Shown here piece by piece: positions 12,321 to 25,800 of a stretch of 64,000 nucleotides of DNA. Made by a program: the position numbers and the translations under genes. The notes beneath the pieces were generated by a model that saw only the letters and a list, made by a program, of their open reading frames with translations, ran no database searches and was not told the DNA's origin. How positions within the stretch are numbered: the first letter of the stretch is position 1; each line of letters begins with the position of its first letter. This DNA comes from Phoronis australis (lineage: Eukaryota; Phoronida; Phoronidae): assembly GCA_002633005.1 (NCBI GenBank), contig NMRA01000052.1, positions 409,968 to 473,967 on the forward strand. The letters run 5' to 3'.

Positions 12321-13077
12321 TCTAGGCTCATCAAATGATGTGAAAAGAAGCCTTTTCACACCATATTGCACGGAACAAAGAACAAAAGTTCGAAAGAAGC
12401 TGTATTCAGTTGAACAGGGGTCTGAATAGAACACCATTTCAGAATCCTAGCAGTGAAGGAGATGAAAGTGAGTCAATAAGTCTAACCATTCATTGCATTC
12501 TGACATCTATGGAATTTGTGAGCTCAGAGTGATGCTCAAATTTAAACATAATGAAGCATGAAAATTGACATGCATAACCCTTAAAGCTGAGACAACTTAC
12601 TTCAAGAACAGCTCACTCCTTTGCCCTTACTCTTGAGATTTATTCTCCATGACAAATGACTTACATTGAAGTTATTTTCAACTTAGAACACCAGATGGCA
12701 CAACTGCGAAATTCATTTCATCAAATTTTTTAACAAAAACAAAATTATTAAGAAAATTTTATGTCTCTATTTGCTGAGTTTATATATGTACAGGTGTAAT
12801 CAAAAAATACATAATAAAATAAAAAATAAAAATTTTGGCAATATTTTTGATCAAATAAGGGGCTTTTCATATTGGTGCTCTCTAGAGTAATGAGAGCGTG
12901 AAAGCGATTTACACCAGATCCCGACTCAGATTTGCTGAATAGAAAATCACTGCTACATAAAGTTGTTCATTAGTTAAAAACAGAGGAATATATCCCACTG
13001 TCAACCCTTACCATTGTTTAGCTTTTTGACAACAACCGGATTTGAAATTCTACTAGTTTAAAAGTCGCAGCCACCAT

Positions 13078-13381
13078 CTATGCAGCTGCGGATTCTTCAT
13101 CGCAGTAGATGTACGGGACATGGTGTCCTTCACCTGGATATTTCAAGAGGTTTGCCTTTTTCCATACGCCATTAGTATGTCCCAACGCACATTGGTGAAA
13201 ATTTGCCAGCATTATCACATCAGGAAAGGTGTTAAAACCCTGTTTATACTACTAGGTTGAAGCCTCCCATCGGCATTCCATGGAATCTGTAGGTGGCGCT
13301 GCGGAACATCTGTCCACCAAAGACATGATCGCCGTCTAACGGGTTATTCAATACGGCGCGGTTATTTCGAAAGCCAGCCAT
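13078..13381 (-). CDS. Two short open stretches with exon-like features, unknown
   Basis: The region is richer in GC than its surroundings. On the minus strand 13381-13244 reads 45 codons (MAGFRNN through GGFNLVV). In another frame 13239-13078 reads 53 codons to a stop (through VWKKANLLKYPGEGHH and YCDEESAAA), preceded by an AAACAG acceptor-like site at 13240-13245. They may be parts of one decayed gene or two unrelated exons. I recognise neither. Confidence 0.2.
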
Positions 13382-16129
13382 TAGAGGAAACTTTACTGTA
13401 CGCTGTTCACAAATAGGCTGAAAGTGTTTCCGCTACTACTTTCACTAGTAATGAAAACACCCCTAACCTGAATGGTTGCTAGGATTACATTTGGTAAAAC
13501 TTAGCAGACACTTTGCTGGTGGTTTCAGTTTTTCCCAATACTACTGGTGTTTTAGTTTAGTATTTTTAACCCTGACCAAAAAACACACACGAGAGGCCTT
13601 AATTCATCATTCTATTATTGAAAGTAAACGCGATTTACAACCAGCACATAAATTTTCACTTTAAAAAGACTTGGATAGTGAAGAAACAAACGAACTGCTA
13701 ACAAAAATAACCTCTTTGGGAATAGCACCTCAGTCCGGCTAAAACACTAGCATTTTCCCTGTGAAAAACCTCTGGCAGCTGCAGGATAAAACAGACACAT
13801 TCTCCATTCTTGTATATATTTAACATAATGGGAAAATCTCCAGCGTTTTTTTACATTTTTTGCAGCTACCATCCCATCAAATTGCCACTGTTGTGCGGGA
13901 GGGATTATTCTACAAATAGCTCAAAAGTCCAATGTCTCAAAATGTCCATGAGTGAAAGAAATTGCGTTTTACCCATGTCAACTCTGCCCATCTTGCAAAA
14001 CAGAATAAGAAAAAATGGGTCAAGTGAGACATTTTTTGTGCTCTCACAACCATAAAGAGTTACATGTAGAATGTTTCCTGCTGGATATGTTTTCGAATGA
14101 AAGATCTTTGTATCTTATTTTTATGGGCTTCTTTCTATTACTTTTGATTTTTAAGCAAAAATTAGTCGATTTTTTGGAAATCAGTGATCTACGGGAAAAT
14201 TGACTTTGGTGTTAACGAGCCAATTTAATCATAAAAAATCAGCCACTGGCCCTTTAAGACTATACTTTCCAAGAGTTTTTAGATAACAGATGAAAAATTT
14301 GTCTTAATGTCTTAAACGAACTTAATGTTGTCATGGCAACAGATCGAAAGAAACTACTATATTTCAAGCAATAAGAAATAGCATACGGCCGGCCCGTGAT
14401 ATGCCTGAGTACCCAGGACATTTTATCTTAATTTTATTGATTTTACCAATTAAGCATTGAACACACTTGGAACACGTACCTTTGACTGACAACTACATGA
14501 AAAATACATTTTGATAACAGTTTTATCTTTGTAGTTGACATTTTTTATAAAATACAAGACAGAATTTCTGCATTTTTCAGGAAATAAAATTCTAAATGAT
14601 CATATATACTGGCACATTCAAAATAACTATACAAAAAAGATGTTAACTTTATAGCCACGAACAGAAAGTAAAAAAGAGTACATGTTACTAAAACGAATCA
14701 TTACAAAGTGGGCGACAACTGAGAGACCATAGGAAACAACCTAAAGTAGTAAAAATTTCACAAGATGTCTTTTAAAACATTTCGAAAAGAATTATGTACC
14801 ATACTACGTGTACTGATTTTATTTGCAATATCAGGGAGAGCTTTAACTGTAAAGTGCCACGTTCCTTAGCGGTGCCCTCACCTGATGACAAAGGAACTGT
14901 AAATGTCAACCCTATGGCACCAAGAATTTCTGATCTGAATGTCACTGCAGAATCCCCCAGGTAATCATCTGATGAAGACAACAATTAGGGGGTCTTGGAA
15001 CATTTCTATCAGGACAAGAGAACAGCAGTCAGTTTCCAGACAACATCATCTGCTTCCACACTACAGCATTGAGTGGGCTAATCACAACACATAACCGCTT
15101 CCAAACAGAAGTAGGTGCGCATACATGGTCGTGAATTCGAAAATCGACACTTTTGCACAGCCAGTGACGGATAAAATGCTGGTCTGTTTCGTGATCACTT
15201 TCAACACACGTCTTCGCATAGGTAGTAAATAAGCTAGACATCTCTCCCTTTGTAAATACCAGTTTCCAAAAGTACGCATTTCATCAATTCTTCACTTGCC
15301 ATCCCGCTCCTTTGTTTCATTTTGCAAACGAAAATAATGCCGTTGAGTTTTGTATGCTGGCATATCATAGTGTTTGCAATGACCTAATGAGAGTATGTGT
15401 TGGACTTGACATCCATGATGCCCTTGTATGAGAAAAGGGCAATATTGGCAATTATTTTTGACTGAAAGAAGAGATTTTATCATTTGCATTGTATCTAAAA
15501 CTACAGTATTTTTTAAAATTAGCTAAGATTACACTAACAGTGGGTTGACATGCTTGCAGAAGCCAAACAAGTGGCCGTTTATACAGATAGATAAAGACAC
15601 TCCATTACAATGCCTTCTGAGAAGTTGGATAAAAGGCAGACGGAGTGAACAAATAACAACAGAGAACCTACATCTACATTTCCAGTCAACACATTAGAAA
15701 AGCCTTCCGTTTGGTTTTAAATCCAGACAACAACAAAAGCTTAAGAGACTGAATCCTAATATCAATCTAGTCTATTGTACAGCCTTCCAGTGATCTTTTA
15801 TCCAGCATCATGACTCACAGACCAATTACCTACCAGGGTTTAAAGAGTTAAAAAAAACATTCAACAGGTACAAGAGAACAACATAACCCGTCTATTCTGG
15901 CTAATTCTTATTGTATTTCTTCAAGTATGATCTTCACTTTCGACAAAGAATTCAATTTCAAAAGCTAAACACTTCAAAAAATCTCTAATTTTGGTCTATG
16001 ATATATAAATTTATGTCAGCCACTATTTTATAGGGGTGAAGCCATCGATAAACGCTTCAATCCACACAATAATATTTTAGATCAGATTTCCTAATCAAAG
16101 GAGTTCTTGCGGGCAGCAGGACTTATAAG
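13382..16129. other. No gene supported
   Basis: Short minus-strand frames at 15,029-15,279 and 15,292-15,489 contain Cys and His (for example NCQYCPF, GHCKHYDMPA) and might be worn pieces of a mobile-element zinc finger. I cannot assign them. Confidence 0.45.
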
Positions 16130-17035
16130 TTGCATTTACACGAGAGACAGCTGTCATGGGGCAACCAACACGGAACAGCTGATCGAGTGCAAGTGTGGGT
16201 TTAACACAACCGACACAGAGCAAGTTGACACTACGGCGGCCATTTTTGACATCGATTTGAGAGGTAGAGAGAGAGTTGCAGTCAATCAGGTGCAGGTCTT
16301 TATGCATGGTATGTCCTGGGCGCCCTGGCAAGGACACCCAATGTATCATTTGGATGCCCACTGTCAATAGGAACCTTTCAAGTTTGGACTCGCACATTGT
16401 AATGAATACTAGGAAGCCTCTGAAGGCTCACAGTGGGGCTTTTTTTCAAAGCAGGAAGAAATGTACAATGTATATACAAAGTATATGCATTGTTCCTATT
16501 TTGACACTTGATTGACAGCATTGTAAAAGTCTTGTCTACAGTTTTTTAGTAAAAATGCTCACCATAGAAGTCTGTTTTATAAACTTAGATGTAAAAACCT
16601 TGATCTATGCATTTTTTGTAAAAAAATCTGTGTGTTTGGGGGTATTGCTGGGGGTGGGGGGTTACGCGTAGGAATCATGGACGCCCTGGAATATTGGGAA
16701 CCTCATTTTGGACACCCTATTTTCAAAATCCTGGATCAAGGCCTGATCAGGTGCCCCAGTTTCAACTAATGTCTAAACACAACTGGGGCAGGGCGAAAAA
16801 GGGATCATTTTTCAAAGCGATTGCGCAATAGTGTATACGGGAGATCCACTGGCATTCCACGTCACATGGTTTGGACATTCGCTGTTGTTTATGCGAGCAT
16901 GCTCAGGCAGTCTTTGTGTAAGTGACTCGTGCTGATCCAGTTTGCGATCTACCGATATCGGGTAAATGCGACTGAAGTGGAGCGAGTCGTACCGTGACAA
17001 CAGCCACCGAGACAAGTGTCTCTCGTGTAAAAACG
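16130..17035. repeat. Possible element bounded by inverted TTTACACGAGAGACA
   Basis: TTTACACGAGAGACA occurs on plus near 16,136 and in reverse complement near 17,020. The interval is richer in GC, has broken short frames, and contains a G-rich run near 16,650. Only about 15 bases match exactly, so the boundaries are uncertain. Confidence 0.35.
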
Positions 17036-18043
17036 ACTATACAAACCTATCCACCAAGTACCAGGTGTTGTGAAACCAGCTGAGTTTCTAATGATGAGGC
17101 ATAGATAACAGATACTCCATAAATCCAAAAGCAAAGAGATCAATGGAGAAATTCTAACCATTCTTAGCACTGAAACATGTATTTGAAAAATAAATAAATA
17201 AAATAAATTGTTTTAGTTCCAAATAAGGTCATTGCCAATTTAGAAATTTTTGTTGGTTGCGACGATTGTATGCCTCCTTGGGATGTGCCTGTTCCAAGTG
17301 AACAGTACAATAATGTGATCTGCATTGACAGTAATTCCGTACCTATTTAATATGCAATATGGTGACCAAGTGAAATTTTATTTTGTCAAATTTCTTAGCG
17401 CAAATAAATCTTAAGAAAATTTTACTCTGTGGTTGGCTTGGTTTGTAGTGGGCAGATGTCATAAAACAACATTCAGTAAAGTTTCTAATATTTCCATTAA
17501 CGTAATCAGCTTTTGAAAAATTGAAAAACCGCAATAATTTTGGAAATTATTTTATACGAAATCAGTGAAGAATTATGGTAGTTATAATTCCATTAGCCAC
17601 TTGTGTATCCAAAGGAACATCGGTGATGGTAAGACTACTTACTGGCCATGACTGAGGTGGGTTACAGGGCTGAAGCACTACACAGTGTAATGTAGATAAA
17701 ACTTATGCAATGCTCTGCTACACTGTATCAGTCTGTCCATGACTTAATAGAAGCTCTACAGATGGAGGTGATGCATCGCACATCGCCACTGACATGACCA
17801 TGGGGGGGGGGGCAAATGTAAAATTGTTGTTGACTGGATAAGGGGCTAAAATGAGTGGCAACCTGCAATGAGCAGAACAGGGGGTGCAAACACAAAAGCG
17901 AAATAGGTTTTAACTGGAGGGTTACCTTCTCTTGTAATCAACAAGAAAAATTTTAACTTGATAACAAGAGCATGAACCAGAGGTGGGTTGCATTGCCATA
18001 AGTAGCGGTAACAAAAAGGACAAATTTTATTGACACATAGAGT

Positions 18044-18160
18044 TTGAACTGGTTTTCAGTATATTTTCACTCGACAGTTATAGCCATCTCCCAGCGATAA
18101 CTATTCATTGACTAGTAACCCATCAGGACCACCAACGTTGCCCATGGGCAGAGGGCAGCT
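18044..18160. repeat. Interspersed repeat paired with 19,614-19,745
   Basis: Shares GGTTTTCAGTATATTTTCAC, AGTTAT, CGATAACTATTCATTGAC, ACCCAT and ACCAACG-TG in the same order with the stretch at 19.6 kb, at roughly two-thirds identity. Confidence 0.45.
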
Positions 18161-19613
18161 TTGGTGAATCAACTAGCTAAACGATACAATGCTGCTGTAG
18201 GTATACAGGTGATGGCACTGTAATGGAGCTGTTCAACCGATTTACTTTTTGTTTGATAAAATAAAAGTACACTAGACAATGTGTATGGAAACAGTTACCT
18301 GTGAATAAAAGGATTGGATAAAAATAAAATGCTAAAGCTGCAAATATATCCCTTTCATTTTTTGTAATTAATATGCAAACTAGAGAACACCTGGTCAAAA
18401 AAAAGTTGGGACCTTCACTAAAAGATAGCTCCAAGGCAGAGAACAAACGACTTTTAAAAATGAGGCCAAGTAAATTGCACTGATACCGTCAGTGTGCTAA
18501 TTCCAGACCATTAATAAAAACCATGGGACTTGTGAGCGAGGGTTTTACTTGACAAGTCCTAATATACTATCCTGGTGGACAATTTCTTCTTCTTTCTGAT
18601 GATGTGCATATTTCATCAAATTGACTAACAAGAGCAAAGCCGAGCATTGATATGCACCCACTGTGTGCAATGCAATTTCATAAAATTGACTGTAGAAATT
18701 CAATGGTAACATTTTTCCCCGACTAATGTACAAAATATATGACGCCAGTTTTGTACCACAAAAAAACAGCTAAAGAAGCTTGCAACTTAGGGTTAAGCCT
18801 TAACAAATGTTTCGGCTCATCAAATATCAATCAGACACATAATTCAAACACCTTTTGTAGGTTACAAACTCCTGCCCAACTTATATTTACTTTGGAAGCA
18901 TAACTTTGGAACAGAGGTCTCGAGTTCCAGTTAAATATTTTTGTGAATAATTGTTCTTCCGAGGTAGTTATTAAATTAATCATGGACATATCACACTGTA
19001 GTAAATACCTGTATTGGTATTGCTATGGTTCTAATTTCTTTTTCGTAAAATTATTTGCATTGATAATGAAATGTTTAGTGTTTGCCTTGTGGTGCACAAG
19101 TCAAAATGATCCCCAAATAACACAGAACTGGGCAGCTGTCAAATACGCGGGTTAAAATACATTAAAAACATTTACATCAAAACTCTAGTGTTACATCGCT
19201 TAAATTATTTTCAAAAAGAATTTGCGAAATGCTCCCTCACAACTTTTTTGCTTTGATTGAAAATTCACTTATCAATTGAACATCATGGTTTATCAAGGTC
19301 ACTTAACTAGGTGAGGCAGAACCTCTACCAAAATCCTTTCGTCAATTCAGACATCAACCAACAACTATAAAAATTTCAAAATTTGTGCCAAGAAGAACAA
19401 TTATTACTGATGACTGAGATAGGTTTACTTATTCATTTAAAGTTTGTCCAATATTTACTAAATTATCTACGAAATGACTCCGAACGAAAACAGACCAGAC
19501 TGAGTACATCACTGCAAGTAATGCCAATGAATAGGATTGATTAGGAAGAGTAAAGGATCCATCAAAAGGGATAACATTCATTGACAGGAGCTAGTAAGTC
19601 TGAACTTGTTGAG

Positions 19614-19745
19614 CGTTCTGCCGGGTTTCCAGTACATTTTTACTCAAAAGTTATCACCAGCTCTCTACAATAACTATCTGTTGACAAATACCCATGAGCT
19701 CCGGCGCAGACTACCAACGCTGTCAAAAGCTACCTAAGCCAGAGG
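19614..19745. repeat. Interspersed repeat paired with 18,044-18,160
   Basis: GGTTTCCAGTACATTTTTAC, AAAGTTATCACCAGCTC, AATAACTATCTGTTGAC and ACCAACGCTG follow the same order as in the 18.0-kb copy. No coding frame. Confidence 0.45.
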
Positions 19746-21654
19746 CAGAGACCCTGGCTTTAGCGCGTTGGTGGACCACTGTTCCCACTGAACTTCCGAA
19801 GCCCGGCATGGCAAAAGCCTACGGAAAGCTGCAAGTCTGCAAGACCCCAAACAGAGCTTAAATTCCTCCTCCCACACGATTTTCCGTTGCCAACTAAGCA
19901 CACACACATTCGCATTCACTTTACATCAGCCAAAATCCTTACAAAACATGACAACACAGTCTTCTAGTATCGAGGTGGTCAACCGTGCCAACTTCCGTCC
20001 AGCCCAGAACGCCAATGACACTAAACCGTCAGGTGTCGTGGTGGCCATGCCATCTGACTAGAAGCCCTTTCGAATAATGGTGCGCGCTCCCTGTCTATTT
20101 TTACATGTGTATGATGCCATCATTGGTGGCCTATGAGCTTATGTCGGAAATAAGACTTTTTTTCAAAAAAAAATTGTTTATTCAAGTGCACATGCGCCTA
20201 CATTTCGCTCACAGACATGAATGTGTGTGTCTTTTGCATTGGCGTATCCTGTCGATACTATGGCTGCAGGCACACGGGGCATTGTCCGCGGGAAACATTT
20301 TACGAGTTGGGCAGCGTATTTCCTAGTCCACGCCGAGTCAAATAAGATTATGTTCTGTTTTTATCTAGTGCCAACCCGTGACTTACAGCTGAGCTCGTTT
20401 CAGTGATTACCTGATTAATTGCTCTAAAATTGGTTTTACAATTTTCAAAGTATGCGCCAAGAAAACGGCCAGCTACATTTGCCGTATCCTATCATGTGAA
20501 CCCTCACAATACAGCCGGAAAGTTGTGGATGAGCAGTAAATCGGGCATGGGTGTTTACACAATGTCGTGCAAACGCCCACTACTTATCGAGTATACGCCC
20601 AGCTGACCTACAAGTATCTAGGTTTTTTACCCCTCATGTACTCATTAACCTACCCTACAAGTTTTTCAAAAAGTGTCGAAAATGCGACATTTAGAAAACA
20701 TTTAATAACAAAATTTGCATCGGAGTGATTCGTAAAATTGCGGTATCTCATGGATGCATATTTTCAAAAGTCGGAGATGTGCGTAAAAATGAGCAGTGGA
20801 CGTTCACATGTCAGAGTAATGAACAGGACCTGAATTAAAACCCAGACTGTGTGTTATGTTAGGAAGGAAAAACGTGATGTTATTATACCTTTCAAATAAT
20901 CTGAGAGAAAATTTCAACAATTTTGAACTGAAAAGCCGCAAAGTATGAATTTAAAGTTAATTTGCAAATTAAATAAACCTAAATGCAGTACGCCAAGGCG
21001 TACAGGCAAGCGCATATCATTCAATTTTCCAACCTATTTCACTACATTCCACTACACTAGTTCCAAAACAGAGACTAGACGGCACCGATCTATGCTGGCT
21101 CATGATTGGTCAGAGAAATGTAGTCTAGTAACTTAGCAATGAAACCACGCCCTGCCAACAATTACAAAGGGTGTAGACAGTTCCCTCATCGCAAAAATTC
21201 TCTTATTCCTTTAGTTCCGTGTTGATGTCCATTGGGCACTGGCAGCACTTATATAGCCTCTCTATCTAAGTGTCAACTCACGTGACTTTAACTAGGGAAG
21301 AAAAAAATGCAGTCGGGAACTTGACTTAATTTTCGGCCTGCACGAAGCGTTAGAGACTTGAATGAGATTAAACATCGGCATTCATGAATCAAACAACTGA
21401 AAATATCAAGATTCAGTGAATTTCATCCTATTTAGCTGGTTAAAATGAAAATCGAATTAAGGAAGCCTCTTAAATTCATAAAGTCGACCTCGAAGTATTT
21501 TCTACCGATACAGGATTCTAATTCCGCGGTTACCAACAACAACTTCGTAACCATGAGCGACTCAGCTGAGAAAACGCTTCGGAGGTTGTTGAGGTTGGCC
21601 AATTACCCTAAAATTCTGAATTCGAAAATGGCACAAGTATGAGTGTAACTTAAT

Positions 21655-21800
21655 TGAGTTGGTAACGGAAATGGAATGCTATAACAGAACGGAATGTTAT
21701 GAGACCGATTTTATGAGAAGTAAAGGCCTAATACGATTTTCGTTTCTAGCCAGCTGAACATGGCGAAATGCCGATACCACTGCTGCAAATTAGAAAGTAG
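21655..21800. repeat. Dispersed 150-bp repeat, copy
   Basis: Contains GAGTTGGTAACGGAAATGGA, GGAATGTTATGAGACCGATT, and CGTTTCTAGCCAGCTGAACA then TGGCGAAATG. This is one of the fuller copies. Confidence 0.6.
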
Positions 21801-24800
21801 AAAGGTGCCACCAGTCTGATGTTGTCACATTTCTACGTGGAGTTACGACCCTCCCTTGATAAGAATATCTATTGCATGAATTACGACGTATTCCCCGTAC
21901 ATAGCCTAAAGATACAATGTGAATTAGTTTAAAGTCGCACCTCATGAGACGAAAAGGCAAAAAATAGCCCTAATTTACACTAACAGTATTTTGTGGATGC
22001 ATTTTCATCAAAATCCTCAGGTAAGTGGCTTTTGCAAGTTAACCTGCGAAAGGGTTGCCTTTCCGAGTACGAAAAGGTGCCATCAGTCCAATAATCCCTT
22101 CAAGACTTCACAAATGGCTTCTTTTTACAGTAAAACTAGATTATCAATAACACGTCCCTTCTCATACATATGCAACTAAAGCAGAATGGTATTTTTAATT
22201 GCTTAAAATGTTTAAAATATAATTAGAAGATGGCTTCTGGGAAATAGCTTACTCACTACTTTGAAACTACCTTAAAAGATGGGATCACAGTAACAGTTGT
22301 CGTCATTATCGGCGAAGGCGGAGAAAAGTTTGAGCTGCAGAAGAGATAACATCCTACATTGAGTACTAATGTTTAGTTACGATTGTTTTTGTTCTCATTC
22401 TTTAAATACGGCATCATCACCGGTGACATATTTTCAAAATCTCGCCGAAGAAACCATGTCTTGAAGCTGCAATAAACCGACCATCCCGGCTTAGATCATA
22501 TTTCATAATAAAACTGGCTGAACCATAACTATAATATGATTTTGCTTGACCCACCAGGCCATTCATGCGCCGAGCACATCGGTTTCAAGTCTGAGTTATG
22601 AAGTGCCCAACCCCACAAATCGTAACAAGGAACAAGTTTGGATTAGACACGGTTAGTAGTCTCTGCTCAGTTTTGCTCAGTGCGTATGCTTGGACACTGT
22701 AACAAAGTTTGCAATTAGAACCTATAGACTGATTATGAATGCAGTTAATTAGTGTTTCAGTGAATTGCCAATTTCTGCGAATTGTATAGTGACGAAAAGC
22801 AAAGGAAAAGTACTAGCAATTTTCGTGCGTCATTCAAGCAGGCTTACGTATGAAAACGAGTCGTAAAAGTTGGATAAATCTCGGCATAAAACCTACCATA
22901 CAAGTTTAAATGACCTTACCGATTTTTTGAAAATCTTGATCTTAGCCGCAGGTATATCTCCGTTATTTTCCATGGTGGCCACGCGTATCTTAACAGACTA
23001 AAGTCTACGGCAAGATTTGGCCATTGATATCTCTTCTCGATGCTCTTGTTTTGTCTGCGACGAGTTGAGAAGTCAGTCGACAATACGTTTTTCTACAGAT
23101 AATCCGGATACATCGGCTAAATGTCGAGACAGACATTAGACGCGCTATGGGCTGTCGTTAGATGGCAGTACACCACATTCAGCCTAGGTAAATCGAACTT
23201 CCTTCAACGTGTAATAGTGTAGTTAAGAAATACTTAGCATGACTGTAGTAAATATAGTCAGAAGATTTCGGCCAGTACAGCGTGAAAATAGATTAAAGTA
23301 CGTGTGGCAAAAAAAAATACGCGCGCAACACCCTAGGCACATTGAAATGATGTGCGGGGTGCAGACGTCGAGTTGAATAGGGTATTATAAATAAAATGAT
23401 AGCGGCGGGAGGTAAGAGTTGAGTGTCGTAAATGGCCCACTTGACTCTTGAAGCTGTATCAACAGGGGCCTGCCATTGTGAAAGCAAGCAGAGAGTGCGA
23501 CAAGTCATAAATTGGTGTGAATTCCGTCTGTTCAAAACGGGCGTACGTTGGGCGCCTGAGTTGAATGGCTAATTGAATAGTCAAAACAACCGTAGTCTTT
23601 TGGACGTTTTGTGCTCCAAATCTAGCCTTGTGTGAAACGTATTTGAAAGAGTTAAACAATCAAATACAACATTCATAGAAAGAAGACTAGGCCATATTAA
23701 GTAAAAGATACTGGAATTTTCTTATCGTTGTTTTGGAGTTTATTACACTTGTGCTATAATGATCATAATCTTTATTGACACGCAGCACTGGACATTGCTT
23801 CTATTAGGTACATGCAGCGTCATCGTCGCCGTTTGCTAACACATCCAAGCTACGCATATGTCCGCTTTTGCATTCCCCAAACATACTGAACTATATACAG
23901 TTGCGCATGTTTTTTAGGTTTCTGTTTTTAAACCCTAATTGATGACGCTCCAACTGAATTGAATTATCAGTAAGATGTTTTAACGCTTACATGAAAAGTT
24001 TTTACAGAAAAACGCAATGCATGGTCTGCAAGCTGTTCGCTGGTTTTTGAATCATTTGGTGCCGTCTGTTCGATCTAGGAACTGGTTCCCAGGTTCGTTC
24101 GATGCTGAATCGTGATGCCGTATCTCGGCCACTGAAGTAATCAAATCAGTGTGTTGTTGTCAGGTCATCGCTGACATTCAGTCACCGCTTTTATCACAGG
24201 GAACAATAATCAACAATATGAATACACAAGGCCGCAAAGTGCCCTTGTCATCGGTGTAAGCGAAAAGGAATGCCCACGTACTCATTGCAAACAAGTGGTC
24301 CATTCACCGAGCTGTTCGCATTTCCACCGTCCACCACCGAGACATCAACCAGTTGGTTTTTGTGTGATCAACAGCTCCGGTAATTAATGATGTAACGAGT
24401 CGAATGCGGTACTGATGGCGTCTTACCAGTAACTTAAAAAACATATTGTATTATGGTATCCTGTAAAAGCTTTGGCGAGCGAGCGTTTCGTGGAAGTAAC
24501 GAAGCCACTAAGGCGATCGGATAAAACCAATTCTTCGAAGCCGAAAACGAATTCGAACTTAGTGCATACGGGGTTCGCTGTACTTTTGTATTGACCTGGA
24601 AATTCACTGACCAAAATGGCCTTTTGTCGGTGGTACCCGGTTGTGGGAGGCTACATCTGTAAAGAATACTGTCGAGGTTTGGTCTTAGCGTACAAAATGG
24701 AGAATCTATAAATCGAACTTACCCTTTTCATCATTGGATCAAAAACCCCATGTAGAGGAATTATGGCCGAACATGCATTCCTATGAGAAGTGCGCACACG

Positions 24801-25444
24801 GCGCCACTAGTTTTAACACCTAGCGGAATTCCCGACCGCATAGGTTCAAATTGCTGTCGCTACTCAGCGACTTTTAAAAATTTCCAGACACGTGTCACAT
24901 AGACACCACAATACACTTCGGTTGTCCATTGATGTAAAGTCGTGTGTATTTACGTAGGCTGGGTTGAATAAAAGTATAGTGGCGGTGGCAGACACCAGAA
25001 ATGCCCGAAGTGGAATAATGCAGAGCCGGTAGGTCGATCTGTGAATGTCAACATGTTTTTCACCTGTTTTATGTTTTGGCTAGTTGAACATTGGCTTGTG
25101 AAAAGCGTTCAGTATTAATTAGGGACCGACAACTTCTGACATAAAAAATCTTTTATGTTTCTTCTTCCCCACTGAAGTCCGGGCGGGCCGGTCACGACAG
25201 TGGCTTTCGGAAATAGGCCTACAGCTTAAGACAGGGAATGAGGCCAAAACGTGTACTTTTGTTTGAAAGTAGGCGCTTGAACCTATAGTCGGAAAATTCC
25301 CATGTTTGGTGAGCTTATGGACTTATATATTTGAGAGAGGCTTGTTTACCGGCAACCCAAGTCACAAGACGCTGGCGCACTACCTCCTCCGCTTACACGC
25401 GGCCACTGAAAATGAGGCATGTTTTGAATCTGTAACCTTTGAGT
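21801..25444. other. No gene seen
   Basis: Slightly richer in GC than the rest but with no frame over 80 codons and no recognisable peptide. It may include upstream or intron sequence of an unplaced gene. Confidence 0.5.
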
Positions 25445-25645
25445 TGGTCAAACCCAATAAACTTTGAAGCATTCTGTCGAGTCGCTGATGGTTTTGATAT
25501 TCTTGATGGTGACGTAAGTAGGATTCTGCCATGGCAAGGAATGTTCGAGATCGATTATAGAGTAAAAATACCCAATTCGATTTTTGTTTTTTAGCCAGAA
25601 CAAGACGAAATATAGCTTTAACTCTGACAAGAAGGAATGTATTTT
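25445..25645. repeat. Dispersed 150-bp repeat, copy
   Basis: Begins CCCAATAAACT, then GATGGTTTTGATATTCTTGA, GTAGGATTCTGCCATGGCAA, GGAATGTTCGAGATCGAT and TTTTTGTTTTTTAGCCAG. It lies just behind the poly(A) signals of the 238-aa gene. Confidence 0.6.
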
Positions 25646-25689
25646 AGCGTTGTGTTCATTATTATAAATAAGTTTTGTTGTCAAGGAAT

Positions 25690-25771
25690 TTTATTTACCA
25701 AACCCATGTAATATAGTAATAGTCTTTATTTATGTTTTTAAAGAGTTGGCCTGACACAGGTAAATTTTATT
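25690..25771 (-). promoter_or_regulatory. Cluster of three poly(A) signals behind the 238-aa gene
   Basis: AATAAA occurs on the minus strand at 25766-25771, 25725-25730 and 25690-25695, which is 30 to 110 bases past the stop codon. This is where a short 3' UTR would end, and it supports transcription of the 238-aa frame. Confidence 0.5.
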
Positions 25772-25800
25772 TTGTGAAAAACTTTCTTAGATGAGGGAAC

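Larger units (their letters stand above)
7831..13077. other. No gene seen
   Basis: AT-rich sequence with the 9.7-kb tandem repeat, the 10.4-kb palindromes and one dispersed repeat copy at 12.2 kb. Nothing else is supported. Confidence 0.6.
17036..21654. other. No gene seen
   Basis: Holds the 18.0/19.6-kb repeat pair, a G-run at about 17,802-17,811 and otherwise featureless AT-rich DNA. Confidence 0.55.

Noticed and set aside
18961-18980. GAGGTAGT word resembling the let-7 seed
   Set aside because: The bases after it do not match let-7 and no hairpin partner is visible nearby.
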